A stretch of DNA of 64,000 bases from Marixanthomonas spongiae (GCF_003095375.1 NZ_QEHR01000002.1:1-64000), one strand, 5' to 3'. Counted from the stretch's first letter, positions 1-8,545 are shown. Notes: generated by a model from the sequence alone, not told the origin. Program-made: numbers and translations.

Positions 1-121
1 CTGTAAAGGGTAAGCTGTTCCCGGTCTTGTCCTTGTTGGTATTCCATTCCTAAAGATAAGGCAAATTAAAATTATATCCTTGGAAAAAGGCTGCAATAAT
101 GGCATGGTTTTGAGACAGTCT
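1..121 (-). other. Partial distal cassette cut by the window edge
   Basis: This is the promoter-proximal end of the next unit in the array. Its last bases before site 1 are CAGTCTGAC, so the usual AAC is GAC here. A minus-strand reading frame opens with ATG at 105 and stays open for 35 codons to base 1; it has no recognisable motif and may or may not be a gene. Confidence 0.3.
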
Positions 122-299
122 GACGGTCTCGGCTATGAGTAGTGCGGGGTTTTGAAGCCGAAACTTTCGATTAACCCCGAACCTAAGCGAGCCATTTTTA
201 TATTTGTTAAATTATCTAGCTAATATACAAATTGCGAGCGAATTAGAAAGATTGACCTTTAAATTTTTCCTTTAGCCCGCATTACTTATAGCCATTGTT
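122..299. repeat. attC-like hairpin site 1 (long type, 178 bp)
   Basis: Left arm GGCTATGAGTAGTGCGGG (131-148) pairs with right arm CCCGCATTACTTATAGCC (276-293) with two G.T wobbles on the + strand. Six bases separate the outer GAC from the left stem and three (ATT) separate the right stem from GTT at 297. The interior carries a further AT-rich segment shared in part with the other long sites. Confidence 0.8.
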
Positions 300-324
300 A
301 GCCACTGGCTTTTTTGTTTCATTT

Positions 325-744
325 TTAAATTCCCAATGTTATTTGGTCTTTTACATTATGATACCTTAACGATGCTTTTATGCATTCTTTTAACTCCAAT
401 TCAGGGATTTTTTGGTTGAGTTGGAAAATGATTGCCCGTTTTCCTTCAAATTGAAATTTGTGGTCAAAAACTAGCCTAAATGTATCAACCAATCTACTGG
501 TGCATTGAAAGTACATTGCATATTGGTCAGGTGTTTTTTCTTTCCAATCCATTCGTAAAGTACTACCGTTTTTAGTAACAAAACTGGGTTCTCCCCATTT
601 TAAGGTTTCTTCCAAAACAGCTATATCCTGCATTTCTTCTGCCGTTTCAATTACCAATTCCCGTAAATTCTGCATCTTATCCCGAACGAAATCAGGATAA
701 TTCTCAAATTTTTCAGCTACTTTCGGATTGGTTTTTAGTTCCAT
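325..744 (-). CDS. DUF1801 (YdhG-like) domain protein
   Basis: This 139-residue protein is a small DUF1801-type domain: the signature LKWGEPSF (residues 48-55) is followed by a beta-rich stretch with RMDWKEK and a C-terminal helix ending ASLRYHNVK. The family is widespread and its biochemical role is not established; members often sit next to WYL or MerR-type regulators. Here it is the last of three genes in one cassette, 3 bases after the Cass2-like gene, so the three are surely co-transcribed. The ATG at 744 is the only sensible start. The stop lies 25 bases before the cassette end. It is soluble, with no signal peptide. Confidence 0.75.
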   Translation of the reverse strand: MELKTNPKVAEKFENYPDFVRDKMQNLRELVIETAEEMQDIAVLEETLKWGEPSFVTKNGSTLRMDWKEKTPDQYAMYFQCTSRLVDTFRLVFDHKFQFEGKRAIIFQLNQKIPELELKECIKASLRYHNVKDQITLGI

Positions 745-747
745 TAT

Positions 748-1209
748 TTATTCTTTAACTGCGATAAATATGTCCACCTCCGCATTTTCTGGGTTTTGTG
801 CTTTCTCTCCGTAAACTTCAAAATCAGCCGTATATGCTCTTTTTATCTCTGATTTCCAGATTTCTTCCCAAGTTTTATAAACAATTCCTTCGTTCAAATT
901 ACCTTTAGAAATAAACTTCACATAGTTTCCGCCTTCAAATTTTTGTCCAATCATTCCTTCGGGTATTTCTTCCAATGAATTTACTTTGCAGCCTAAAATC
1001 GTGTCGTATGGCTGTGTGAAATCTCCCTGATAATTTGTGTAAATCGAGAAAACTGAGTTTTCAACTTTATTGGGAATTTTTTCAGCGATTTTTTCGGTCA
1101 GAAACTTTGTCCATAAAGCTCCAATATCTTGTGCCGATTGACCATTTTCATTGGTTGTTCTTACTTTAATTCCAATTATTTTAAAAGATTGAATTTTTAC
1201 CGTTTGCAT
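748..1209 (-). CDS. Cass2-like / GyrI-like effector-binding protein
   Basis: The 153 residues match the GyrI-like (AraC effector-binding) fold throughout: VFSIYTNYQGDF, a central YDTILGCKV strand, EIPEGMIGQKFEGGNYVKF, then WEEIWKSEIKRAYTADFEVYG and a terminal VDIFIAV strand. The best-known stand-alone member of this group is Cass2, an integron-associated effector-binding protein first found in a Vibrio cassette, and this sequence follows that pattern (established family knowledge plus my reading). It has no DNA-binding domain; the neighbouring WYL regulator, 4 bases upstream, could supply one. Probable role: binding of small cationic ligands, coupled to the regulator. Confidence 0.75.
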   Translation of the reverse strand: MQTVKIQSFKIIGIKVRTTNENGQSAQDIGALWTKFLTEKIAEKIPNKVENSVFSIYTNYQGDFTQPYDTILGCKVNSLEEIPEGMIGQKFEGGNYVKFISKGNLNEGIVYKTWEEIWKSEIKRAYTADFEVYGEKAQNPENAEVDIFIAVKE

Positions 1210-1213
1210 AGTT

Positions 1214-1975
1214 CTAAATTTTATTGTTCAATGCAAAGTTAGATTGACCTTGTGTCAAAGGTGTGTCAGGGGTCGGAAAACAATTTTTTCTGCATTCCTC
1301 AAAATATTCTTCCAAGGTTATTTTATGCGGATTGAATTTTTTGTCGGTTACCATTAGGTTTTGAATGCGGTCGAGGCGAAATGCCCGAAACGCATTTCTC
1401 ATTTGGCAATAAGCTATTAAAATCCAATTGTCTTGTGTGGTATATAATGCAAATGGCTCAATCGCTCTTTTAGTATGGTTGTTTTCCAATGAAAAGTAAT
1501 CGATTTTAATGACTTGAAAATTAGCGATATTGGATTGAAGTTGAATGAGTAAGTTACTTGTTTTTTCGTTTTCTTGATTGTTACGGACTTGTATTCGGTC
1601 GGTCAAAAATTCGGTTTTTTCTTTTTGACTATACCGAAGTACTGACTTGATTTTGGTTAAGGCATTTTGATATTGGTCGGATAGCGATTTGTCTTTGTTT
1701 TTCAGAATTAAATGTTCTGCCATAAGCAAAGCATTGGCTTCTTCTTCGGTAAACATAACGGGCGGAAGTTTGTAGCCTTCCATCATTGAATAGCCTTTTC
1801 CATCTTCTGTTACAATTGGAATGCCTGATTTTTCAAGTGTCCGAATGTCCCGATAAATCGTTCTGATACTTACATTATGTTTTTCGGCAATTTCTGTAGC
1901 GGTTACAATCCGTTTTGATTGTAGTTGTGTTAGGATTGCTGTTAATCTTGCAAGTCTTGGTTTTTCTTTATCCAT
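1214..1975 (-). CDS. YafY/WYL-family transcriptional regulator
   Basis: A 253-residue regulator with an N-terminal winged HTH (residues about 5-60: RLTAILTQLQSKRIVTATEIAEKHNVSIRTIYRDIRTLEKSGIPI) and a C-terminal WYL ligand-sensing domain (about 145-215, with EPFALYTTQDNWILIAYCQMRN and FRLDRI). It is the first gene of the three-gene cassette, starting with ATG just inside the unit end at 1991-1999. The following two genes overlap its transcript closely. It probably regulates its own cassette in response to a ligand. No TAnnTTTG promoter is visible between its ATG and site 2, so transcription may start within the site or come from upstream cassettes. Confidence 0.85.
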   Translation of the reverse strand: MDKEKPRLARLTAILTQLQSKRIVTATEIAEKHNVSIRTIYRDIRTLEKSGIPIVTEDGKGYSMMEGYKLPPVMFTEEEANALLMAEHLILKNKDKSLSDQYQNALTKIKSVLRYSQKEKTEFLTDRIQVRNNQENEKTSNLLIQLQSNIANFQVIKIDYFSLENNHTKRAIEPFALYTTQDNWILIAYCQMRNAFRAFRLDRIQNLMVTDKKFNPHKITLEEYFEECRKNCFPTPDTPLTQGQSNFALNNKI

Positions 1976-1996
1976 TCGGTTTTTCAGCTTGTGGCT

Positions 1997-2184
1997 AACG
2001 AGTTTGTATATGAAAAGTAGCGTAGAAATTAGCGATTAACTTTCCGTTATAAAACAAGCCAAAACTTTTGCATTTTGATTTTATCTTTACCTTTCAAAAG
2101 CCAAATCAAAAGATTTGGCGACTTACCAAATATACCAAAATTTACGATTTAGAAACCACCTAGCTATTTTTTATATACATTGTT
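1997..2184. repeat. attC-like hairpin site 2 (long type, 188 bp)
   Basis: AAC at 1997 and GTT at 2182 bound the site. Arms GTATATGAAAAGTAG and CTATTTTTTATATAC pair with two G.T wobbles at the same stem positions as in site 1. Spacings are 6 (left) and 3 (right). An internal hairpin, CCAAATC aaaa GATTTGG at about 2101-2118, marks the long type. Confidence 0.85.
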
Positions 2185-2223
2185 ACCTGCTGGCTTTTTT
2201 TACTATCGGTTTTTATTATTGCT

Positions 2224-2667
2224 TTATTCATCGCAATTCAGTCCGTGTTTTTCAAAGAGATGTACAAATTTATTCGCATCATATAATCTACCCAAGAAAT
2301 AAGTGAAATTGTCAGCTTGTCTTTCTTGTAAAAAATCTGCTGTTATTCCATCTTTTTTATGTGAACTTATAAAAATCTGAATATCATCATCGGTGCTATT
2401 TTTAATTATTATATCACACAATTTTTCTGCTCCGTGTAACCTTTTACCTTTAATTAAATCTTCGCTACTTAATTTTTTCAGAAAACTCGAAATTTCCTGA
2501 ATTGCAGCACTATCTTTAATTTCAAAGTTGTTTTCTGAATCCTTTTTTATTGCGGAAATTTCTAAATCTGTAAATGGATAATATTTTTCTTCTTTTTGTT
2601 TATTAAACTGACAAGATGTTATAATCAGTAGAACAAAAATTATCCAAAAATAGTTTTTCATTTTCAT
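2224..2667 (-). CDS. Hypothetical lipoprotein (cassette cargo)
   Basis: A 147-residue protein starting at ATG 2667 (a second ATG lies two codons on; an upstream TTG at 2685 is less likely). The N-terminus is a signal sequence with the lipobox LLIITSC, so the mature protein should be a lipid-anchored envelope protein. The body is charged and helical and includes LHGAEKLCDIIIKN and a C-terminal LYDANKFVHLFEKHGL. I do not recognise the family. It is the only gene in its 528-bp unit, whose ends are GTTACCTGC and GCAGGTAAC. Confidence 0.7.
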   Translation of the reverse strand: MKMKNYFWIIFVLLIITSCQFNKQKEEKYYPFTDLEISAIKKDSENNFEIKDSAAIQEISSFLKKLSSEDLIKGKRLHGAEKLCDIIIKNSTDDDIQIFISSHKKDGITADFLQERQADNFTYFLGRLYDANKFVHLFEKHGLNCDE

Positions 2668-2706
2668 CAATTTTTTAATCCGCAAATTTTTTTTCAGCTT
2701 GCAGGT

Positions 2707-2829
2707 AACGGTTTTGTGTATGATTAGTGGCGTGTTTAAGCACCTAGTTTAGCAAATAAAAACCGAATAGAAAATCCGCGAGGATTTTCGTAAGTAGGCG
2801 AGAACTAGCCATTAATTATACACGTTGTT
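2707..2829. repeat. attC-like hairpin site 3 (short type, 123 bp)
   Basis: AAC 2707-2709 and GTT 2827-2829. Arms GTGTATGATTAGTGGC and GCCATTAATTATACAC pair with the two fixed G.T wobbles. The interior has the element GAAAATCCGCGAGGATTTTC, itself a hairpin, which recurs in sites 5 and 7. Confidence 0.85.
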
Positions 2830-2848
2830 GTAAGTAGTGCTTTTTCGC

Positions 2849-3643
2849 TTACTTGCTCAATTTCAGTATTCGGAATGCACCTTGAATTACCAATGCAAAA
2901 ACAATTGTTCCGATAATCAAATCAGGTTTATTAGAACTCAAATAATGCACTAAAATTCCTGCAATAATTACTCCCAAATTGATAATCACGTCATTCGAAG
3001 TGAAAATCATACTCGCTTTCATATGTGCTTCTTCTTTGCTCTTTGACTTTTGCAAAATATAAAGACAAATTCCGTTTGCAATAAGTGCAAAAATCGAAAC
3101 TATAATCATTGTTGAAAAATCGGGAAGTTTCTCGTTTCCGAAAAATCTTCTCAAGACTTCCACAAATCCAATAATCGCAAGTATTATTTGAAAATATCCA
3201 GCAAGTTTGGCAATCCGTTTTTTCTTTATTACTGTTCCGCCAACCGCAAACAAACTAATTCCGTACACAAAACTGTCCGCAAGCATATCTAAACTATCGG
3301 CAACAAGTCCCATTGATTTTGAGATTATTCCTGTTGTTATTTCGATAATGAAAAAAGCAAAATTGATTGCAAGTACAGACCAAAGTAGTTTTTTTTGGTT
3401 TGCGTTTTCTTTAAATTCCGTTTGGTCGGTTTGTTCCGTTGAGATTTTTTTTCCACCTAAATTCAATTCGATAACGGACTTTTCGATTTGGTCAATTTCT
3501 CCGCTGTGAAAAACGGTCAATTTTCGATTCGGAATATCAAAGTCCAAATTCGCAATGCTTGAAATTCCGTCCAATTTCATTCGGATAAGATTTTCCTCTG
3601 AAGGACAATCCATTTTGGTTATTTCAAATATTGTTTTATTCAC
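2849..3643 (-). CDS. Cation transporter: HMA-like domain fused to a CDF-type membrane domain
   Basis: 264 residues. The N-terminus (1-70) resembles a heavy-metal-associated domain but has MDCPSEE, so only one of the usual CxxC cysteines is present. A membrane domain follows with about six helices; LVADSLDMLADSFVYGISLFAVG resembles the Asp-containing second helix of cation diffusion facilitators, which exchange Zn, Co or related ions for protons. The cytoplasmic C-terminal domain of classical CDF proteins is missing. The start is GTG at 3643; no ATG would keep the N-terminal domain whole. It is the only gene in its cassette, so this unit would deliver metal tolerance as a single gene. Confidence 0.75.
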   Translation of the reverse strand: MNKTIFEITKMDCPSEENLIRMKLDGISSIANLDFDIPNRKLTVFHSGEIDQIEKSVIELNLGGKKISTEQTDQTEFKENANQKKLLWSVLAINFAFFIIEITTGIISKSMGLVADSLDMLADSFVYGISLFAVGGTVIKKKRIAKLAGYFQIILAIIGFVEVLRRFFGNEKLPDFSTMIIVSIFALIANGICLYILQKSKSKEEAHMKASMIFTSNDVIINLGVIIAGILVHYLSSNKPDLIIGTIVFALVIQGAFRILKLSK

Positions 3644-3673
3644 TTGGTTTCTGGGTTTTTCGGCATTACTTAC

Positions 3674-3862
3674 AACGGTTTTGTATATGGCTCGTAGCGT
3701 CTAAATTAGCGATTATTTTCGGATTTAACACAAGCCAGATTTTTAAATTTACTACTTATCTTTTTTAGTGGAAAGTTGTCAAATTTAAAAATTTGGCGAC
3801 TTTCCAAACAAGCCGAAACTTATGATTAGACAACTGCTTAGCTATGAGTTATATACAGTGTT
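3674..3862. repeat. attC-like hairpin site 4 (long type, 189 bp)
   Basis: AAC 3674-3676, GTT 3860-3862. Left arm GTATATGGCTCGTAGC pairs with GCTATGAGTTATATAC, giving three G.T wobbles including the two fixed ones. Spacings are 6 and 3. An internal palindrome CAAATTTAAAAATTTGG (about 3780-3796) followed by CGACTT is shared with sites 2 and 9. Confidence 0.85.
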
Positions 3863-3889
3863 AGCTGTAGTTGTTTTCGCAATGGTTTA

Positions 3890-5635
3890 TTATGAGAAAC
3901 AAGCATCATTCTTTATAACCTCAAAAGATAAATCATAATATTCTGTTCTCATTTCTTGATAACATTGTATTAGAGATAACTTCGCAATGTTAGAGGTATA
4001 TTTGCTTATATTTTTCTGAAGCGGTTTGTTTTTTAAATGGCTAGTGATACACATTACATATTTAATGCTATCACTTTCTTTAAAAAGGTTCACAAACTGT
4101 TCTTCTGTTAAGTTTCTATTTTTTTCTTTTACTTCTAAACCTTTAAAGACAGCTCGTAAATATTTATTTTCTTCGTCTTTAAGGTCATTTTTTAGTCGCC
4201 TTGCCGAAGATATGATTTGGCTATAAAGTTCTCTCATATCTGTGCTGAAACCATATTTTACGTGGCATAAATAAATAACGTTATTCTCGATATACATAAC
4301 ATCTGCTAATTCAATCGATTCTGGACTTATTGTATCTAAGACAAGATAATTTTTCTTGTCATACCTGTCATTATATGTCGATTCATTTTCTCGTTTACCA
4401 CTTGCCTTTTTAATCCATTCCTCATCGAGAACCTTATTTCTTAAATCTTGCCCATTTAGTATTTCAGAACATCGGTCGTTCATTTCATTTATGAAAATGT
4501 CTCTTAATTTATACCATTTAGAGTCTAAATAAATATAAGTGCCTAAGCTTTTGATATAAAGTTCTGTATTCAGATGATAAATTAGAGCTGTTTTTAAAAT
4601 TGGTTTTTTTGTTCCATTTTTATAAGTGTATATGTAAATATTATATAACCTATAACTGAACGATTCCAAATTGGCATCAAAATTTTCGGCATTCAAGTAT
4701 GCCAAAATCATATTCAGAATTTCGCTTTTGTCATTTGTTCTACCAATTTCCTTATATTTTCTTTTGGCTTCTTTTAGCTTAATTACATATTCATCAGCAC
4801 TGTAAAAATCCTCGACTTTATTAGGATAGCATATATCAAAATTCGAAATTTTATTATTTATAATAATTGTTCGTTTGTTGAATAACTCGTTAATTACAGC
4901 TGGTTTTAATGAGTTAGAAATTGCATCTTTATTCGTGATTTCTTTGTAAGAACTAAAAAAATCATCCGCTTTCTTTTTTTCGATATGTTCTAATATTTCT
5001 ACTAAAAGACCTAATTCCTGAAAAGAAAGCTTTTTATTTATATTGAAACCACTTGATATATTTAAAATTATATTTGGCGATCTATTCGTTAGATACTGAC
5101 TAAAATAAAGTTCTGCTGTTTCATTTGAAAGTTTAATTTTTAACTCTGTCGGGATTTTACCAAACTTAATATAGTCCATTAAACGATAATTATCTTTAAA
5201 CTGTTCTGACATTCCAGCACGTAAGCCAGTAACACCTCTAGTTTTGATTGTAATTATTTTGTCTTGGACAGGATTCATTATACGCGAATAAGTGTTTAAA
5301 CCATAAGATGTGTCTAAAAATGGTAAGATATATTTATAGAATGCTCCTCCAATTATTGAAAAGATTCCAGAAGTTGTATTTACAAGTATTAGGATAGAGG
5401 GTATTTGATATTCAAGGGATATTCCTTCGGTGTATTCTTTTGGAAAGAACTTAGCCCATTCCGATTCTTTTTCGCTAGATTGAATTACAATAAGCTTAGC
5501 ATCATATTCGCTCAGCTTGATATCACGAACAATTGAAGGCTTTTTATTTAATGATAAGTGAGCTAAAATTCCATCAACCACAGAGGTGAAGTCATATTCT
5601 CGCTCTACTTTATATATAGTTGGATTTTGTTTCAA
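3890..5635 (-). CDS. DUF6119-like (TIGR04141-type) protein, possible defence gene
   Basis: A 581-residue soluble protein, alone in its cassette. At about residues 415-485 it has ESTYNDRYDKKNYLVLD, then IELADVMYIENNVIYLCHVK and MRELYSQIISSARRL. This order (YN.R, LD, IE..D, HVK, then a Q..SSA helix) resembles the C-terminal part of the sporadically distributed TIGR04141/DUF6119 proteins, which turn up in defence islands; the assignment is by eye. The E/D..HVK run could be part of a nuclease-like fold (inference). The start appears to be TTG at 5635: an in-frame stop lies just upstream and the next ATG would remove over 100 residues. Confidence 0.5.
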   Translation of the reverse strand: MKQNPTIYKVEREYDFTSVVDGILAHLSLNKKPSIVRDIKLSEYDAKLIVIQSSEKESEWAKFFPKEYTEGISLEYQIPSILILVNTTSGIFSIIGGAFYKYILPFLDTSYGLNTYSRIMNPVQDKIITIKTRGVTGLRAGMSEQFKDNYRLMDYIKFGKIPTELKIKLSNETAELYFSQYLTNRSPNIILNISSGFNINKKLSFQELGLLVEILEHIEKKKADDFFSSYKEITNKDAISNSLKPAVINELFNKRTIIINNKISNFDICYPNKVEDFYSADEYVIKLKEAKRKYKEIGRTNDKSEILNMILAYLNAENFDANLESFSYRLYNIYIYTYKNGTKKPILKTALIYHLNTELYIKSLGTYIYLDSKWYKLRDIFINEMNDRCSEILNGQDLRNKVLDEEWIKKASGKRENESTYNDRYDKKNYLVLDTISPESIELADVMYIENNVIYLCHVKYGFSTDMRELYSQIISSARRLKNDLKDEENKYLRAVFKGLEVKEKNRNLTEEQFVNLFKESDSIKYVMCITSHLKNKPLQKNISKYTSNIAKLSLIQCYQEMRTEYYDLSFEVIKNDACFS

Positions 5636-5707
5636 AAATTAGTCAATATTTTTTAAAATGTTGCAAATCTTTTATTTGTTTATCTGAGTTTTTTTACAAT
5701 TACAGCT

Positions 5708-5830
5708 AACGGTCTCGGCTATGAGTAGTTGCGTGGTTTAGCGGTTAACTTTATAAGTATACACCAAATTGAAAATCTGCGAGGATTTTCAGAAGTAGGC
5801 GAGAACAAGCAATTACTTATAGCCATTGTT
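5708..5830. repeat. attC-like hairpin site 5 (short type, 123 bp)
   Basis: AAC 5708-5710, GTT 5828-5830. Arms GGCTATGAGTAGTTG and CAATTACTTATAGCC, two fixed G.T wobbles, spacings 6 (GGTCTC) and 3 (ATT). The interior is nearly identical to site 7, so these two sites share recent ancestry. Confidence 0.87.
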
Positions 5831-5842
5831 GTGCCTCGTTTT

Positions 5843-6361
5843 TTATAATCGACTGTTGTTTATTTTTTCAATCATATTAACGTTTCTCAAATTGTCAATT
5901 TCAGATTCGATAAATTCTAAATCTAATTTTCCGTCTTTATTAAGTGGAAGTATTACATCTATATTATTTTCCAATCTAGTTTTAGTCAAGCCTAGATTAT
6001 ACGAATAATCGGCAACTGCTTTTCTAATTGTCGTTATTAAGTAAATTGCAATTTTAGGGTTTATGTATTCAATTTTTTCTTCTCTTGGCTCTAAAATCCA
6101 AATATTTTGACCAGAACTAAACGGATGATGTTGGTAAAAAGTTGAGCCTGTACTTCCATCTAGAGCTATGGTTATTTGACCACCATCGTTTACATAACCT
6201 TTTCGAAATTTAACATAATCTACAATACCATTATTTGTCGCAGAACGACCAAGAAAAGGAATAGCATCTTTGTCATTTTTGTTTGCTAACTCAAAATTAA
6301 TTTTGTCATCTTGAATTGCAGAATTTATTTTAAAGTATGTAGAAAGTTTAACCTTTTTCAT
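5843..6361 (-). CDS. Half-size specificity (S) subunit of a BcgI-like restriction-modification system
   Basis: 172 residues, one target-recognition domain followed by a C-terminal helix (LDLEFIESEIDNLRNVNMIEKIN), which is half the layout of a classical HsdS. The stretch GQITIALDGSTGSTFYQHHPFSSGQNIWILEP is typical of type I/IIB specificity domains. Half-size S proteins are expected to work as dimers, recognising a symmetric site. The ATG overlaps the stop of the methylase gene by 4 bases (ATGA), so the two are translationally coupled and form one complex with the fused subunit. Confidence 0.75.
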   Translation of the reverse strand: MKKVKLSTYFKINSAIQDDKINFELANKNDKDAIPFLGRSATNNGIVDYVKFRKGYVNDGGQITIALDGSTGSTFYQHHPFSSGQNIWILEPREEKIEYINPKIAIYLITTIRKAVADYSYNLGLTKTRLENNIDVILPLNKDGKLDLEFIESEIDNLRNVNMIEKINNSRL

Positions 6362-8205
6362 AAATAATTATTTAAAAATAAATAAGAAACATATTCATTC
6401 AGTGTCTCTTGAAAATCAATTGTTTCCAGATTATAACTAACATCGTAATGAATTGTATAAACCCATTGGTCTTCAGATGTCATTTCTTTATTAAAAGAGA
6501 AAATAGTATCCTCTTTACTTTTATAAGCTTGAATAAATTCTTTGTGATGTTCTTCAGATTTAAGAGATGGTGTTCTAGTTTTTTTATGTTTTATTAACTT
6601 ATAACCATCATCATATTTGGCAAACCAAGTTTTATGATTTTCATTTGGTATTCCAGTCTGAAAAACTAAAATTATTGTCTCTGTCCCTTTAGGATAGAAC
6701 AACTGATTTGGCATTTGAATTGAAGCTAACAATTTATGTTTTTTAAGAATACGCTCTTTTACAGTGTTTAATCCTGAATGTTTTTTTGTTCTAGAGGAAA
6801 CAGAATTGACAGGGATAATTGCTATTCCTTTAGAATTAGGCAATAATGAATCCAACATTAATTCTACAAAACTGATTTCTGAATAAATAGAATCTGAATA
6901 TGGTGGGTTTATAAATCCTACATTACACTCAAATTCTTTAATTTTATCTTTTAATGTAAAAGCATCTCCGTGATGTAAGTTTGAACGACCATCTTTGTTC
7001 AAGAACATATTTAAAGCAATAATTGTATAAATGCTTTTTTCCTTTTCAATTCCGAAAATATTATTTTTCCTAAATTCTTCTTTTTGAGAAAAGGTTAATT
7101 TGTTGTTTAGAGATATTCTTTTCCAAGAACTTGTTAGAAATCCACCTGTTCCCGCACAAATGTCCAAAACTTTATGATTGAGGTCAAACTCGACTAAATC
7201 ACAAAACAAAGATGTTATATGAGAAGGTGTTAAAACAATCCCTAAATCAGAACCACCAGAAGTTGAATATGAAAGAAATACATTGAAAAAAGTTGAAATC
7301 ATATCCAACTCACTATTCTTGTAAAAGTCAAAAAGAATGTTATCTACATTTTTGACCAATTCTAATAAAGCTCCGTTTGGATATAATTCTTTTACTTTTT
7401 CTTTACCTGAATCTTTCAAACCCAATAAAACAGGACGAAGTTCATTAGCGATTAATTCTTTTTCCTCTAATTTTGAACCTTTAATTTTTCTTTCTATAGT
7501 TTGAAAAATAAAAACAGCTAAATCATTGTCCGAATTTATTTGACCATATGATATTTTAAAAACAGGGTCTTCAAGTGCAAATAAAATTGAACCTACAACA
7601 TATAATCTTTCGTGTTCAATTACGCCAAGAATATTTCTTAAAAACTCATTTATCTCAATTGCTTTTTCGTTAAGTTCAATTAATGAATTTCTTGATTTTG
7701 AAGCTTTTATTGATTTGTTTATTATATCTCTATAAACCTTTATTTCTGAAAGTTCGTGTAAGTTAAGGTTCGTAAATGTTTCAACACCTTTTCGCCAAGC
7801 AAAAGAGTCAATTTTTAATTCTTCTGTTTTATTACCAGAAATTCCAATAGCAATAACATTAAATTCTTCCTTTAAAAATGAAGCGTACCATAATGCTCCA
7901 TTAACTGCATATTCTGATACTTTTTCATCTGCATTTTCATAGAAATGTCTATTCAGGTCTTTTTTGTTTTCTATAACTATGACTATTTTTTCTTTCTCGT
8001 CATATATTAAATATTCAGGAAAACCTTTTTGACCTGTTCCTTTTTTAGAAGATTTAGATAGGATGTCATTTATCTTTCTATTAGAAGATTTTTTAGCCCA
8101 GACTTTTACTTTTTTGTCCAATTCATTAAAGTCTCCATCAACATAGTTTTTTAATCGAAGCTGATTAAAAACAATTAAATCTGTTGTTTTTTCAAGTCTT
8201 GACAT
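6358..8205 (-). CDS. Fused nuclease-N6-adenine methyltransferase subunit (type IIB/IIG-like)
   Basis: 615 residues from ATG 8205 (the frame opens at TTG 8229). The N-terminal part has a PD-(D/E)XK-like run, FPEYLIYDEKEKIVIVIENKKD (about 60-82), and the C-terminal half is an N6-adenine methylase with motif I LDICAGTGGFL (about 346) and catalytic NPPY (about 433). A nuclease fused to a methylase plus a separate S subunit is the arrangement of BcgI-type systems, which cut on both sides of their site; this protein is close in length to BcgIA. It probably both protects host DNA and cuts unmodified phage DNA. The whole system fits in a single 2.5-kb cassette with S downstream. Confidence 0.8.
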   Translation of the reverse strand: MSRLEKTTDLIVFNQLRLKNYVDGDFNELDKKVKVWAKKSSNRKINDILSKSSKKGTGQKGFPEYLIYDEKEKIVIVIENKKDLNRHFYENADEKVSEYAVNGALWYASFLKEEFNVIAIGISGNKTEELKIDSFAWRKGVETFTNLNLHELSEIKVYRDIINKSIKASKSRNSLIELNEKAIEINEFLRNILGVIEHERLYVVGSILFALEDPVFKISYGQINSDNDLAVFIFQTIERKIKGSKLEEKELIANELRPVLLGLKDSGKEKVKELYPNGALLELVKNVDNILFDFYKNSELDMISTFFNVFLSYSTSGGSDLGIVLTPSHITSLFCDLVEFDLNHKVLDICAGTGGFLTSSWKRISLNNKLTFSQKEEFRKNNIFGIEKEKSIYTIIALNMFLNKDGRSNLHHGDAFTLKDKIKEFECNVGFINPPYSDSIYSEISFVELMLDSLLPNSKGIAIIPVNSVSSRTKKHSGLNTVKERILKKHKLLASIQMPNQLFYPKGTETIILVFQTGIPNENHKTWFAKYDDGYKLIKHKKTRTPSLKSEEHHKEFIQAYKSKEDTIFSFNKEMTSEDQWVYTIHYDVSYNLETIDFQETLNEYVSYLFLNNYL

Positions 8206-8288
8206 ATTCCTAATTAAGTTTTTTTTCAAAGGTAGAAAATTATTTCCTCATTTTTTGAAGAAATTTCGGGTTTGTCTAAATGAGGCAC

Positions 8289-8411
8289 AACGGTCTAGTA
8301 TAAGAATAGTAGCGGATTAAAATGCACTAATTTTCGGTTAAACACAGACCTTATTTATATTTACATACTTTCGTTTTAGCGATAAAACCGCTATTATTTT
8401 TATACATTGTT
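8289..8411. repeat. attC-like hairpin site 6 (short type, 123 bp)
   Basis: AAC 8289-8291, GTT 8409-8411. Arms GTATAAGAATAGTAGCGG and CCGCTATTATTTTTATAC pair over 18 bp with only the two fixed G.T wobbles. Spacings are 6 and 3. The arm sequence differs from sites 5 and 7 but pairing is kept. Confidence 0.87.
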
Positions 8412-8460
8412 GTAAGCTGGCTTTCCACGTCCTGCTTGGTTTTCCGAAGTTTTCTGTTAT

Positions 8461-8545
8461 TTCGGAAGTGAGCGTTGGCGAGACATACTCTTTTGCAATT
8501 TTTGGCGTAGCGTTGGCTGGTGCGAATTGCAAATGTGTATGGCTT
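8461..8545. repeat. Second hairpin-repeat family, copy downstream of the helicase gene
   Basis: On the minus strand this reads CACATTTG, CCAACGCT, CAAAAGAG, GCCAACGCTC in order, with TTTGCAATT (8492-8500) facing AATTGCAAA (8525-8533). The same framework with different stem letters occurs at 13013-13086, upstream of the same gene. It is not part of the attC-like site. Confidence 0.65.

Noticed and set aside
2115-2306. 63-codon + strand ORF
   Set aside because: It covers the right part of site 2 and the 3' end of the lipoprotein gene, has no motif and is AT-driven.
8338-8532. 64-codon minus-strand ORF
   Set aside because: Most of it lies in site 6 and the second hairpin repeat; codon content reflects the repeats.
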